Source of the DNA: JAAYYM01 sp964483545
Lineage (GTDB): Bacteria; Bacillota; Clostridia; Lachnospirales; Lachnospiraceae
Direction: 5' to 3'
DNA length: 15,534 nucleotides
Assembly: GCA_964483545.1 (NCBI GenBank)
Contig: CAZACC010000049.1
Span: 1-15,534, forward strand
Part shown: positions 1-6,545 of the stretch, one piece after another
Layout: every line of letters starts with the position of its first letter
Numbering within the stretch: position 1 is the stretch's first letter
The notes under the pieces: model-generated
The model's database searches: none
The model's input: the letters and a program-made list of their open reading frames with translations, nothing else
What the model was told of the DNA's origin: nothing
Translations under genes and position numbers: made by a program

Positions 1-439
1 CTGTTCTTGATGTAATAAAAAGTGCTGTAATCAAATATGCGAATTTGATACGGGGGTCACAGTATCGTGTATACTTATTCTTCGAAAGAGTCCGATCATT
101 GTCTTGTATGCAAAACTCTTTCTGCATACAATCTACAACTCTTTCAAAGCTTCCAGTCTCGGAGAAGTCATACTGATCTCTTACCGTACCGTTTGCAATA
201 CAAACGCACTTTGTGCACACGCGGGAGATCAACTCTAAATCATGAGTGATGATAAAAATTGTTTTATGCCTTCTCATTTTCTCAAAAATATCTACACAAC
301 TCATCAGACTTTTTAGATCAAGTCCCGCAGTTGGTTCATCAAATACAGCAATCGGCTTTGGCGAGAAATATGCCATCAGCAGAACAAGCTTCTGCATCTG
401 ACCTCCGGATAAAGAAAATGGATGTTTATCCCGCAGTGT
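1..439 (-). pseudogene. In-frame continuation of the ECF ATPase gene, leading into an EcfT-like start; runs off the window
   Basis: After the TGA at 440-442 the same reading frame stays open for 146 codons to the window edge. It encodes exactly what the upstream ORF lacks: HPFSLSGGQ (ABC signature), PIAVFDEPTAGLD (Walker B and D-loop) and FIITHD (switch histidine). About 35 residues after the ATPase domain it reads CDPRIKFAYLITALFI. The DPRxK motif followed by a hydrophobic stretch resembles the N-terminus of EcfT membrane subunits (usually LDPRTK), so the intact gene may have encoded two ATPases fused to a T component. The T assignment rests on about 20 residues and is an inference. No ribosome binding site precedes a usable start here, so independent translation is unlikely. 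Confidence 0.75.
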
Positions 440-1624
440 TCACATATCAAATTCTTTCAGAACTCTTTCCACTTCCTCAAAAAACTCAGGCGTTTCCTCT
501 ATGCCGTATTTCAGTTCATTCAGTACTGAATTTGTAAAGAATTGAAATTCTGCCTCCTGCATGATGAAAATACCTTTCTGCTGCAAATTCCTTTGCGTTT
601 GCGGTATGCCATCTATAAAGATCTTCCCAGATATCGGTCTTATCAATCCAGTGAGCAGTTTGCCAAGCGTCGTCTTTCCGCTTCCATTGGAACCTACAAT
701 ACCGATCACATCGCCTGTTTTGGCTTTCAAAGAAAGATGCGAAAGAATAGAATCCTTTTTTCTATGATAGGAAAATGCAAGTGATTCACTTGAAATGATT
801 GTTTGATCTTTAGAATTGGGAATCTCACTTTGTTTTTGTTGTACTTTCTGTGCGGTTTTTATTTTTTCTAGCGAAAGTGTGCGTAGCCTTCTATGCTCCA
901 GTTCTTCTTCCGAAAGCATCATCATATCGGAAGCAGCGATTCTTTCTGTAATCCTTCCCTGATCCATGAGTATGAATTCATCGGCAATATCTTTCAAATA
1001 ATAAAGTCGATGTTCACTAATCAGTATTGTTTTCCCCAGTGCCTTTAATTTCGCTAATAGCGCAGACAGATGACAAATTGCAGAAAAATCAAGATTGGCT
1101 GTTGGTTCATCCAAAATCAACACATCAGCATCTAACGCTTTTGCCGCAAGAATAGCGACCAACTGTCTTTCCCCACTGGAGAGTTCAAACACATTGCGAT
1201 CCTTTAGCTTTTCGAGCCCCAGTTCCTGATAAGCCTGATTCACACGTGTGACAATTTCATCCCGAGAATATCCAAAATTCTCGAGCCCAAAAGCCACCTC
1301 GGCTGAACTATCTGTAGTGAAAAACTGACTTCTCGGATCCTGAAATACGGATGCGACCTCTTCTCCTACTTCTCCTACAGATCTTTCCATCACATCCTTA
1401 CCATTCAAAAGACAAAATCCTTTGATTTCGCCCTCATAGAACTGTGGAATCAGATGGTTGACACAACACAGTAATGTCGTTTTTCCACATCCGCTGCTAC
1501 CGCATAATACGACACAACTACCCTTTTTTACAACTTGATTGATTTCAGAAAGTGTATCGTTGCATTCATTTTGATAACGAAAGCTCAAATCACATACAAT
1601 TTGATCTTGGGACGATTTGTCCAT
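440..1624 (-). CDS. ECF-type ABC transporter ATPase with two ATPase domains, cut short by TGA
   Basis: ATP-hydrolysing subunit of an energy-coupling-factor (vitamin or metal uptake) importer. The visible 394 residues hold a complete first ATPase: Walker A GSSGCGKT (42-49), Q-loop Q95 in FQDPRSQFF, signature LSSGE (about 148), Walker B LILDEPTANLD (about 169-179) and switch H205. A linker to about 275 follows, then the first half of a second ATPase with Walker A GSNGSGKT (311-318) and Q-loop Q356. The frame stops at TGA after KEFDM, just before the second signature motif, which is found in the same frame beyond the stop. Fused A-A' proteins of this family normally run well past 450 residues, so this product should be inactive or reduced unless the stop is bypassed. 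The ATG is set by AGAGGTG about seven bases upstream. The substrate is unknown, because no S component is visible. Confidence 0.85.
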   Translation of the reverse strand: MDKSSQDQIVCDLSFRYQNECNDTLSEINQVVKKGSCVVLCGSSGCGKTTLLCCVNHLIPQFYEGEIKGFCLLNGKDVMERSVGEVGEEVASVFQDPRSQFFTTDSSAEVAFGLENFGYSRDEIVTRVNQAYQELGLEKLKDRNVFELSSGERQLVAILAAKALDADVLILDEPTANLDFSAICHLSALLAKLKALGKTILISEHRLYYLKDIADEFILMDQGRITERIAASDMMMLSEEELEHRRLRTLSLEKIKTAQKVQQKQSEIPNSKDQTIISSESLAFSYHRKKDSILSHLSLKAKTGDVIGIVGSNGSGKTTLGKLLTGLIRPISGKIFIDGIPQTQRNLQQKGIFIMQEAEFQFFTNSVLNELKYGIEETPEFFEEVERVLKEFDM

Positions 1625-1681
1625 CTGGTTTCACCTCTTGCTTACGAACTATCTAATTGGATTTGATTACGATCTATGTTG

Positions 1682-1697
1682 GTTAGTCTTTGCTAAC
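1682..1697. promoter_or_regulatory. Small inverted repeat at the ECF transcription start (possible operator)
   Basis: GTTAG-tctttg-CTAAC sits directly downstream of the -10 box, across the predicted start site. The 5-bp arms are short, so a regulator binding site is only suggested by position. Confidence 0.3.
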
Positions 1698-1703
1698 TTA
1701 GGA

Positions 1704-1732
1704 ATGATAGCAGATACCTTTTCTCTTGTCAA
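1704..1732 (-). promoter_or_regulatory. Sigma-A promoter of the ECF ATPase gene
   Basis: On the minus strand a perfect -35 TTGACA (1727-1732) is followed by a 17-bp spacer and a -10 TATCAT (1704-1709). This predicts a start near 1697 and a leader of about 70 nt before the ATG at 1624. Confidence 0.7.
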
Positions 1733-1742
1733 GTGGTAGCGC

Positions 1743-1779
1743 TTCATAAAATTTTGAACTTTTATATCAAAATTCATAG
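1743..1779. repeat. 37-bp direct repeat, copy 1
   Basis: Identical over 37 bases to 4344-4380, in the same orientation. It begins TTCATAAAATTTTGAAC and contains an inner dyad AATTTTGA/TCAAAATT. The left edge of identity is sharp. It lies 10 bp upstream of the -35 box of the ECF promoter. On the right, weaker similarity to the second copy continues. Confidence 0.9.
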
Positions 1780-1895
1780 TCGTTTCTTGTTAAAAATTAG
1801 CAATTGCTACTTGCGCCTATAAACCTTATATGTTACGATATTTTTAAGCAAAGAATTTACCATCAATTCCTTAGTTCATCTGATTAACAGAAAGA
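1780..1895 (+). pseudogene. Decayed second copy of the Rpn-family gene fragment
   Basis: After the 37-bp repeat, bases 1786-1828 match the start of the fragment at 4381-4437 at roughly four bases in five, including an identical stretch GCTACTTGCGCCT. A further weak match (AATTCCTTAG and following, around 1864) lines up with the region encoding KEFLDFL in the better-preserved copy. No open frame survives. The rest of the 352-bp gap 1625-1976 holds the ECF promoter and leader on the left, and on the right AT-rich sequence in which I see no gene. Confidence 0.5.
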
Positions 1896-1976
1896 TGTCC
1901 CTAGCCCCTTATCACCGAACAATATTATATCAATTCCAAATGAATAAGTGACGGTGGATATTAAAATAGATGCATT

Positions 1977-3131
1977 TCATCTGATTTTTCTTTTGGTAAA
2001 TCTATATTTTCCTTTACCATATCCTGTTACCGTTTCAATAATCTTGGTTTGTAGCATATTTTTTAACACAGCAGATGCTCTTGTAGTTCCAAGCCCAGTA
2101 ACCTTTTGCATATCAGATCTTCCAAAAATACTCTTTGTTCCAAATTCTATGAACATTTTTTGAATGTATTCCACAGTTTTCTTAGGCATTTCCTTTATTG
2201 CAAATCCGTAAATATCTGAAACCGCAATATTCTCTTCTTTTGATTCAATGTTCACTTTCTCATCTTCAATGTTCACTTTTTCGTTTCTAATGTTCAGTTT
2301 GTGATCATCCTGATACAATCCACTCACATGTAAGGATCTGTTATGAAGCTCATTTTCTTCATCACATAACAAATTTCTAAGAAACAATTCCAAATATTCT
2401 GTAGTCTCATGAATTCCTTGGGTCAAATTATTATAATTGGCTCGCACCAGTGCGTTTCTAAAATAAAAAGCGTTTTCTGCAAATGCATTATTCGTTGCAT
2501 CAAATCCTAATGTACGAAGATATTTGATAAAGAAAACTGCAGTAGTTCTTGTATTACCTTCTCCAAAAACATGTAGTTGCCATAATCTCGAAACAAAAAG
2601 TGTAAGGTGATGAATTATCTCATCAATTGTTAATCCCTTATAACTATAGTTTTTTTCCTGAGAAAAGTCATAGTCTAATGCGTCCCGAAGTTCCGATGCG
2701 CTTCCGTAAAGAACAGTCTCTCCATCCAATATCCATTCCTTTTTCGTAATATTATAATCACGGATTCTGCCGGCATGTCCATAGATATCTGTAAACAATT
2801 TTCTGTGTATGGAAATATACTCAGTTGGACTAAATGTAAAAGCCTTCTCTGAAAGTATCTTTGTTATTCTCAATGAAACCTTATCTGCTTCTTCTGTCCT
2901 CTCATCTTCTCCCAAATGTGGATTTTCTTCATAATAAGAATCCAGTAATCGCCCCACTTCATCTATTGATATTTCACCTTCAATATTTTGAATAGCAGTA
3001 TCAATCAAATACTTCGATGGTTTTAATCCATCAACTGCCTGCAACCCGATAGCAGTATGCCAGGCATATCCCTTATCTCTTTTATTTGGTTCTGTTTGTC
3101 TATAATATTCCTTAAACGGATCTTGGTTCAT
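1977..3131 (-). CDS. Fic family protein with C-terminal winged helix
   Basis: Fic enzymes usually transfer AMP, or another nucleotide moiety, to a hydroxyl side chain of a target protein. The 384 residues show a Fic core (about 85-255) with the active-site loop HVFGEGNTR (187-195), matching HxFx(D/E)GNxR. The last arginine of the longer HxFx(D/E)GNGRxxR motif is replaced (TRTTA). Near the N-terminus AIQNIEGE (46-53) resembles the inhibitory helix motif (S/T)xxxE(G/N): the EG is present but the S/T is not at the usual place. A linker of 7-residue repeats (278-305) leads to a C-terminal winged-helix-like domain (about 315-378) ending in a basic tail. The ATG is set by GGAGGTG eight bases upstream. 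No antitoxin gene is adjacent, and the target is unknown. Stop codon is TGA. Confidence 0.85.
   Translation of the reverse strand: MNQDPFKEYYRQTEPNKRDKGYAWHTAIGLQAVDGLKPSKYLIDTAIQNIEGEISIDEVGRLLDSYYEENPHLGEDERTEEADKVSLRITKILSEKAFTFSPTEYISIHRKLFTDIYGHAGRIRDYNITKKEWILDGETVLYGSASELRDALDYDFSQEKNYSYKGLTIDEIIHHLTLFVSRLWQLHVFGEGNTRTTAVFFIKYLRTLGFDATNNAFAENAFYFRNALVRANYNNLTQGIHETTEYLELFLRNLLCDEENELHNRSLHVSGLYQDDHKLNIRNEKVNIEDEKVNIESKEENIAVSDIYGFAIKEMPKKTVEYIQKMFIEFGTKSIFGRSDMQKVTGLGTTRASAVLKNMLQTKIIETVTGYGKGKYRFTKRKIR
2245..2307 (-). repeat. Three 21-bp tandem repeats inside the Fic gene
   Basis: Units begin at 2245, 2266 and 2287 with exact 21-bp spacing (core AATGTTCACTTT on the plus strand; the third unit has one change). 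They encode the 7-residue units KLNIRNE, KVNIEDE and KVNIESK, with a weaker fourth, EENIAVS, between the Fic core and the winged helix. Copy-number change would keep the frame and alter only linker length. Confidence 0.8.
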
Positions 3132-3228
3132 GCGACACCTCCATAATTAGTGTTTTTTTATAAAGTGATGTTCTTCATAATCAGTAGAACTGCGTTCCAT
3201 CAACAATCACCTTCCATTTCTTCATGAA

Positions 3229-3417
3229 TTAATACTCGTCAGGAATAATAATTGCTGCGATAAAATATGCTAAAATCCCCGTTCCAGTACAGGCAAGTAG
3301 CACAAGTAAAAGTCTGATAATCGTAGGGTCAATATTTAAGTACTCTCCAATTCCACCACATACACCACAGATAAATCTATTTGTTCTTGATCTGTATAAT
3401 TTTTTCGTTCCCATCAT
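3229..3417 (-). CDS. PspC domain small membrane protein
   Basis: A 62-residue protein with the typical PspC layout. A basic N-terminus KLYRSRTNR is followed by the hallmark FICGVCGGIGEYLNIDPTIIR (about 16-36), then one hydrophobic segment LLLVLLACTGTGILAYFIAAIIIP and a short DEY tail. PspC-like proteins sit in the membrane and take part in envelope-stress responses; the exact role of this short form is unknown. Two adjacent ATGs (3417 and 3414) follow AGGAGGAAGAA, and the first is taken. It lies 12 bp downstream of the DUF1700 gene and is probably the last gene of the PadR operon. I see no clear terminator behind it. Confidence 0.9.
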   Translation of the reverse strand: MMGTKKLYRSRTNRFICGVCGGIGEYLNIDPTIIRLLLVLLACTGTGILAYFIAAIIIPDEY

Positions 3418-3429
3418 TTCTTCCTCCTG

Positions 3430-3879
3430 TTATTCATTCTCAAAACTTATTTGTATAGTTCCAATACCACAGTTGATATCCATTATATAATCAGAATTGT
3501 TATCAATATGTTTCTCACCTTCAACCCCTCCAAAGGTAAGCGTTCCCACCATAATTGTTCCGATACCGCATTCTATGTCATAGTCATACTGCTCCTTTGT
3601 ATCATGATTGTCTACCACCTCGTAATTGATGACAAATCTTGGGTCAGAATATCCTCTCTCCGTAAATTCTCCAGATTCGTTTATGCTTTCCTGAAGGCTT
3701 GTTTTGATAATAGCCGCAACCTTTTCCGGTGTTCCAAGTTCTACAATAACCTGATTTTCATTCTCCGGTCCTGCCTCGTCAAAATAATTATTATAATACT
3801 GCAAGGCTTCTTCTCTCTCGCTGTCTTGAATATTGCCCAACAGATTTTCCAATTTTTCCATAAATTCTTTTCTACTCAT
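3430..3879 (-). CDS. DUF1700/HAAS protein, apparent chimera with a DUF4097-like C-terminus
   Basis: Residues 1-65 are a HAAS/DUF1700 domain (SRKEFMEKLENLLG, EALQYYNNYFDEAG, VIVELGTPEKVAAII), which in related operons is thought to work with PadR regulators. Residues 70-81 (GEFTERGYSDPRF) match the usual hinge after that domain. Family members then normally continue into a membrane segment; none is present here. Instead the last 50 residues carry two copies of a D-I-x-C-G-I-G-T-I motif (101-109 and 134-142), resembling the end of DUF4097-type beta-repeat proteins that are often encoded next in such operons. I infer an in-frame deletion that joined two neighbouring genes and removed the membrane anchor. 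The start overlaps the end of padR by 8 bp and is preceded by GAGGAGGG. Confidence 0.8.
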   Translation of the reverse strand: MSRKEFMEKLENLLGNIQDSEREEALQYYNNYFDEAGPENENQVIVELGTPEKVAAIIKTSLQESINESGEFTERGYSDPRFVINYEVVDNHDTKEQYDYDIECGIGTIMVGTLTFGGVEGEKHIDNNSDYIMDINCGIGTIQISFENE

Positions 3880-4198
3880 CGCTCACGCCCTCCTCAAACA
3901 TCATCGTTATTCGCTTGGAATAACTTTGCCATTCTGAAATATATAAATTCAACTGCAACCTTCCCTTTTCCGTCAGCTTGTAATATCTTCTATTACGTCC
4001 ACCAAATTCCATATCGTAGACTTCCAGACAATCATCTTTTTGTAGCCTTCTAAGTACTGGATAGAGGGTAGACTCTGAAATATCAATGACCTCTCTGACT
4101 TCCTGAGTAATCTTATAACCGTAAGTTCCTTCTATCTCCTTCGCCACAACCGCTAAGACAATTGCATCTAACAGTGCTGCTCCAGTGTTAAATACCAT
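3872..4198 (-). CDS. PadR family transcriptional regulator
   Basis: A 108-residue PadR winged-helix repressor. It shows the N-terminal helix GAALLDAIVLAVVAKE, the family Y-G-Y motif (GTYGYKITQEV), the recognition helix region SESTLYPVLRRLQKD, and the wing GGRNRRYYKLTEKG followed by the start of the dimerisation helix. Short PadR proteins of this type usually repress their own operon and respond to small molecules or envelope stress. A strong promoter overlapped by a long dyad lies about 100 bp upstream and fits autoregulation. The ATG is set by AAGGAGATGATAGC. Translation is probably coupled to the overlapping DUF1700 gene. Confidence 0.92.
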   Translation of the reverse strand: MVFNTGAALLDAIVLAVVAKEIEGTYGYKITQEVREVIDISESTLYPVLRRLQKDDCLEVYDMEFGGRNRRYYKLTEKGRLQLNLYISEWQSYSKRITMMFEEGVSDE

Positions 4199-4286
4199 GC
4201 TATCATCTCCTTTTCCATGTGTCTTTCTTCCTTTCCAAGTATATTGTTTAGAAATTAATATTATCTATTTTTCAATGTGATTCTAT

Positions 4287-4317
4287 ATATAATACTATAC
4301 AGCGTATAATATTATAT
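4287..4317. promoter_or_regulatory. Long dyad over the padR promoter (probable PadR operator)
   Basis: Two 14-bp arms (ATATAATACTATAC and GTATAATATTATAT) are separated by AGC, with a single mismatch between the arms. The dyad covers the spacer and the -10 box, where bound PadR would block RNA polymerase. That PadR is the binding protein is inferred from position. Confidence 0.65.
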
Positions 4318-4322
4318 GTCAA
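4294..4322 (-). promoter_or_regulatory. Sigma-A promoter of the padR operon
   Basis: Minus strand: -35 TTGACA (4317-4322), 17-bp spacer, -10 TATAGT (4294-4299). The predicted leader is about 90 nt to the padR ATG. Confidence 0.75.
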
Positions 4323-4343
4323 TATATTTTGTGTTAAATCGTT

Positions 4344-4380
4344 TTCATAAAATTTTGAACTTTTATATCAAAATTCATAG
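4344..4380. repeat. 37-bp direct repeat, copy 2
   Basis: Identical to 1743-1779. It starts 21 bp upstream of the -35 box of the padR promoter, one helical turn further than the equivalent spacing at copy 1, and runs straight into the Rpn-family fragment. Confidence 0.9.
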
Positions 4381-4392
4381 ATATATCATGTC

Positions 4393-4752
4393 ATGTCAAA
4401 AATCAACAACTGCTACTTGCGCCTGCAAACCTTCTGTGCAAATGGGATTGCTGATGATGTATCTGAGGATATGAAGGAATTCCTTGATTTTCTGAAGGAA
4501 AGAAGCACAAAGAACAAGTTCACAAAAGAACTTGCCGATGCCGTGGATCAAGTACGGCGAAATGAGGGTGATTCATTAAGATTGATTTCGCTGATCCAAA
4601 AGAAGATCCAGAAATCAAAAGTTTTGGAAACAATCGCTGACGAACTCGAAGAAACCCCCGACAGCATCCGTTCCATTTACGATTTAATCAGGCAGCATCC
4701 TGATAAATCAGCAGAAGAAATCCTGGAATGTATGGATTGTTACTGCTGCTAG
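4393..4752 (+). pseudogene. C-terminal remnant of an Rpn-family recombination-promoting nuclease/putative transposase
   Basis: The open frame of 119 codons begins inside a family-like sequence with no ribosome binding site. INNCYLRLQTF and DVSEDMKEFLDFLKERS, followed by FTKELADAVDQVRRNE, resemble the region after the PD-(D/E)XK nuclease domain of Rpn/PDDEXK transposase-like proteins. The end (ETIADELEETPDSIRSIYDLI and following) resembles their C-terminal helical tail. The usual segment after VRRNE (EWRxEYM-like) is missing, so there is probably also an internal deletion. The nuclease domain is absent, so no activity is expected. It is the only plus-strand open frame of note in this half of the window. 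Family assignment is from memory of typical sequences and is moderate. Confidence 0.55.
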
Positions 4753-4831
4753 CAATTTGCTGAGGAGAGTAATACAATCTGTACCCGATATCTTATCCAT
4801 CCAATTTGATGCAATTCCGGTTTCACATAAT

Positions 4832-4866
4832 AACAGCCGGATTTCCAATGAGGATTTCCGACTGTT
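4832..4866. terminator. Imperfect hairpin after the GH13 gene
   Basis: AACAGCCGGA pairs with TCCGACTGTT with one mismatch around a 15-base loop. It lies just downstream of the minus-strand GH13 stop. On that strand no clear U-tract follows, so it is a weak terminator candidate. The stretch between it and 4752 shows nothing I can assign. Confidence 0.3.
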
Positions 4867-4880
4867 AAAAAATAGGTACT

Positions 4881-6545
4881 CTACGCCACTACAACTACCT
4901 CATTTGATCTTAGCCTCAGCTTCCCACCTTTTATTTCACTATGATCCATATTGGACAACAGGATTTTCCCTAAATAGGATTCCGCCTCTAAAAGAGCCTC
5001 TTCTTCCCCAAAATTTGCCGCAACCAAAATCCTAGTTTCATCTAATACTCGTTCATATGCAAAAATAGTATGATTCTCTTTGTATTTCTGATTACAGCTT
5101 CCGTAAGTAAATACTTCTTTGTAATCCTGATTCTTTCGAAATGCTATCAGCCTCCTGTAATAATTCAATACAGAGGTCTCATCTTCTTCCTGTACCTTTA
5201 CATTGATTTCTTTATAGCTAGGATTTTCTGCTAGCCAGGGTTTCCCCTTTGTAAAACCTCCATAAGCTTCCTCACTCCACTGCATGGGAGTTCTTGCCTG
5301 ATCGCGGCTACGGTCCTGACATAACTTAAGTGCCTCTTCCTTTGACAGTCCAGCCCTCACTGCCTTTGTATACTCGTCATGGGTGCTGATATCGTCATAT
5401 TCTTCAATCGTTTCTCTCGAACAATTCCTCATTCCAATTTCCTGCCCCTGATAAATAAAAGGCAATCCTCTCAAAAGAACACTCACAGTTCCTAGCATCT
5501 TTATTCCTGCTTTATTTTGGGCGTGTTCTGGAAGGTATCTGGAAGCACCACGGGGTTCATCATGATTTTCAATAATGTTTGAATAAAATCCAATTTCTTC
5601 CACTTTTCGTTGTGCTTCTAATGTCAGATTTCTCCATGTCACAAAATCCATATGAGGTGCATCATACCAGCCATGTTCTCCCTTCGTAAGCACTTCTCCC
5701 GAAAAATCAAACATACTTGAAAAATGTCCGTTTTCTCCTATAAATTCTTCCAGCTCTTCCTCCTTCATATCGAAAACTTCCCCAACCGTAAAAGCATCAT
5801 AATGTTCAAAGGTATTTTTCTTTAATGCGTCAAGCATTTCTCCAACACCCTTTGTTTCTTCTACCATTTTTGAAAATCGGACCAATCCATCCGTGCCATC
5901 TGACGGATAGTTTGGAAAACTCAATTCTTTCTTTATGTTAATAATTGCATCAATTCTAAATCCTGCGATCCCTTTTTCCAACCACCAGTTTATCATTTTG
6001 TATAATTCTTCTAATACTTTGGGGTTCTCCCAGTTCAAATCGGGCTGCTCTTTCGCAAATGCATGTAGGTAATAAAGATCCGTTCCTTTAATCGGTTCCC
6101 AAGCTGATCCTCCAAAATAGGAACGATAATTACTAGGTGGTGCATTATCTTTTCCTTTTCTAAAATAAAAATAATCGGCATACTCTCCATAAGGATCCTT
6201 TAATGCCTTCTGAAACCACTCATGTTGGTCAGAACAGTGATTGATTACCAAGTCCATGATTACATACATTTCACGTTTTTTTGCTTCTAATACTAATTCA
6301 TCAAATTCTTCCATGGTTCCAAATTCTTCTGCAATTGCATAGTAATCTGAAATATCATAACCTTGGTCTACAAACGGTGATTTGTAAATAGGAGAAATCC
6401 AAATCATATCAATTCCTAGTTTTTTCAAATAATCAAGTTTAGATATGATTCCTCTTAAATCCCCAATTCCATCTCCATTTGTATCCAAAAAACTCTTCGG
6501 ATATATTTGGTATACTACCTTATCATGCCACCACTTTTTTTTCAT
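4881..6545 (-). CDS. GH13 alpha-glucosidase (oligo-1,6-glucosidase-like)
   Basis: Hydrolyses terminal alpha-glucosidic bonds of short malto- or isomalto-oligosaccharides in the cytoplasm. The length of 554 residues is typical. The GH13 signature regions are present in order: DLVINH (98-103), GFRIDA with nucleophile D199, TVGEVF with acid/base E256, and ENHD with stabilising D329. The QPDLNW (167-172) and RTPMQW (418-423) motifs fit subfamily GH13_31. The residue after the nucleophile is Ala200; a valine there is associated with alpha-1,6 preference, so alpha-1,4 activity is possible. The frame is open 25 codons further upstream, but ATG 6545 is chosen because GGAGGG lies seven bases before it and MKKKWWHDKVVYQIYPKSF is the family's normal N-terminus. 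There is no signal peptide. It seems to be a single-gene unit with no recognisable strong promoter. Confidence 0.93.
   Translation of the reverse strand: MKKKWWHDKVVYQIYPKSFLDTNGDGIGDLRGIISKLDYLKKLGIDMIWISPIYKSPFVDQGYDISDYYAIAEEFGTMEEFDELVLEAKKREMYVIMDLVINHCSDQHEWFQKALKDPYGEYADYFYFRKGKDNAPPSNYRSYFGGSAWEPIKGTDLYYLHAFAKEQPDLNWENPKVLEELYKMINWWLEKGIAGFRIDAIINIKKELSFPNYPSDGTDGLVRFSKMVEETKGVGEMLDALKKNTFEHYDAFTVGEVFDMKEEELEEFIGENGHFSSMFDFSGEVLTKGEHGWYDAPHMDFVTWRNLTLEAQRKVEEIGFYSNIIENHDEPRGASRYLPEHAQNKAGIKMLGTVSVLLRGLPFIYQGQEIGMRNCSRETIEEYDDISTHDEYTKAVRAGLSKEEALKLCQDRSRDQARTPMQWSEEAYGGFTKGKPWLAENPSYKEINVKVQEEDETSVLNYYRRLIAFRKNQDYKEVFTYGSCNQKYKENHTIFAYERVLDETRILVAANFGEEEALLEAESYLGKILLSNMDHSEIKGGKLRLRSNEVVVVA

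Noticed and set aside
3181..3225. A 14-codon minus-strand frame MKKWKVIVDGTQFY between PspC and Fic
   Set aside because: It has no ribosome binding site and no family resemblance, and a frame this short is expected by chance.
3451..4053. A plus-strand open frame of 200 codons opposite DUF1700 and padR
   Set aside because: It lies antisense to two genes with clear domains, starts and coupling, and its own sequence is cysteine- and phenylalanine-rich without motifs.
4757..5035. A plus-strand open frame of 92 codons after the Rpn remnant
   Set aside because: Most of it is the shadow of the end of the GH13 gene. The first part (LRRVIQSVPDILSIQFDAIP) looks mildly protein-like but could not be placed.
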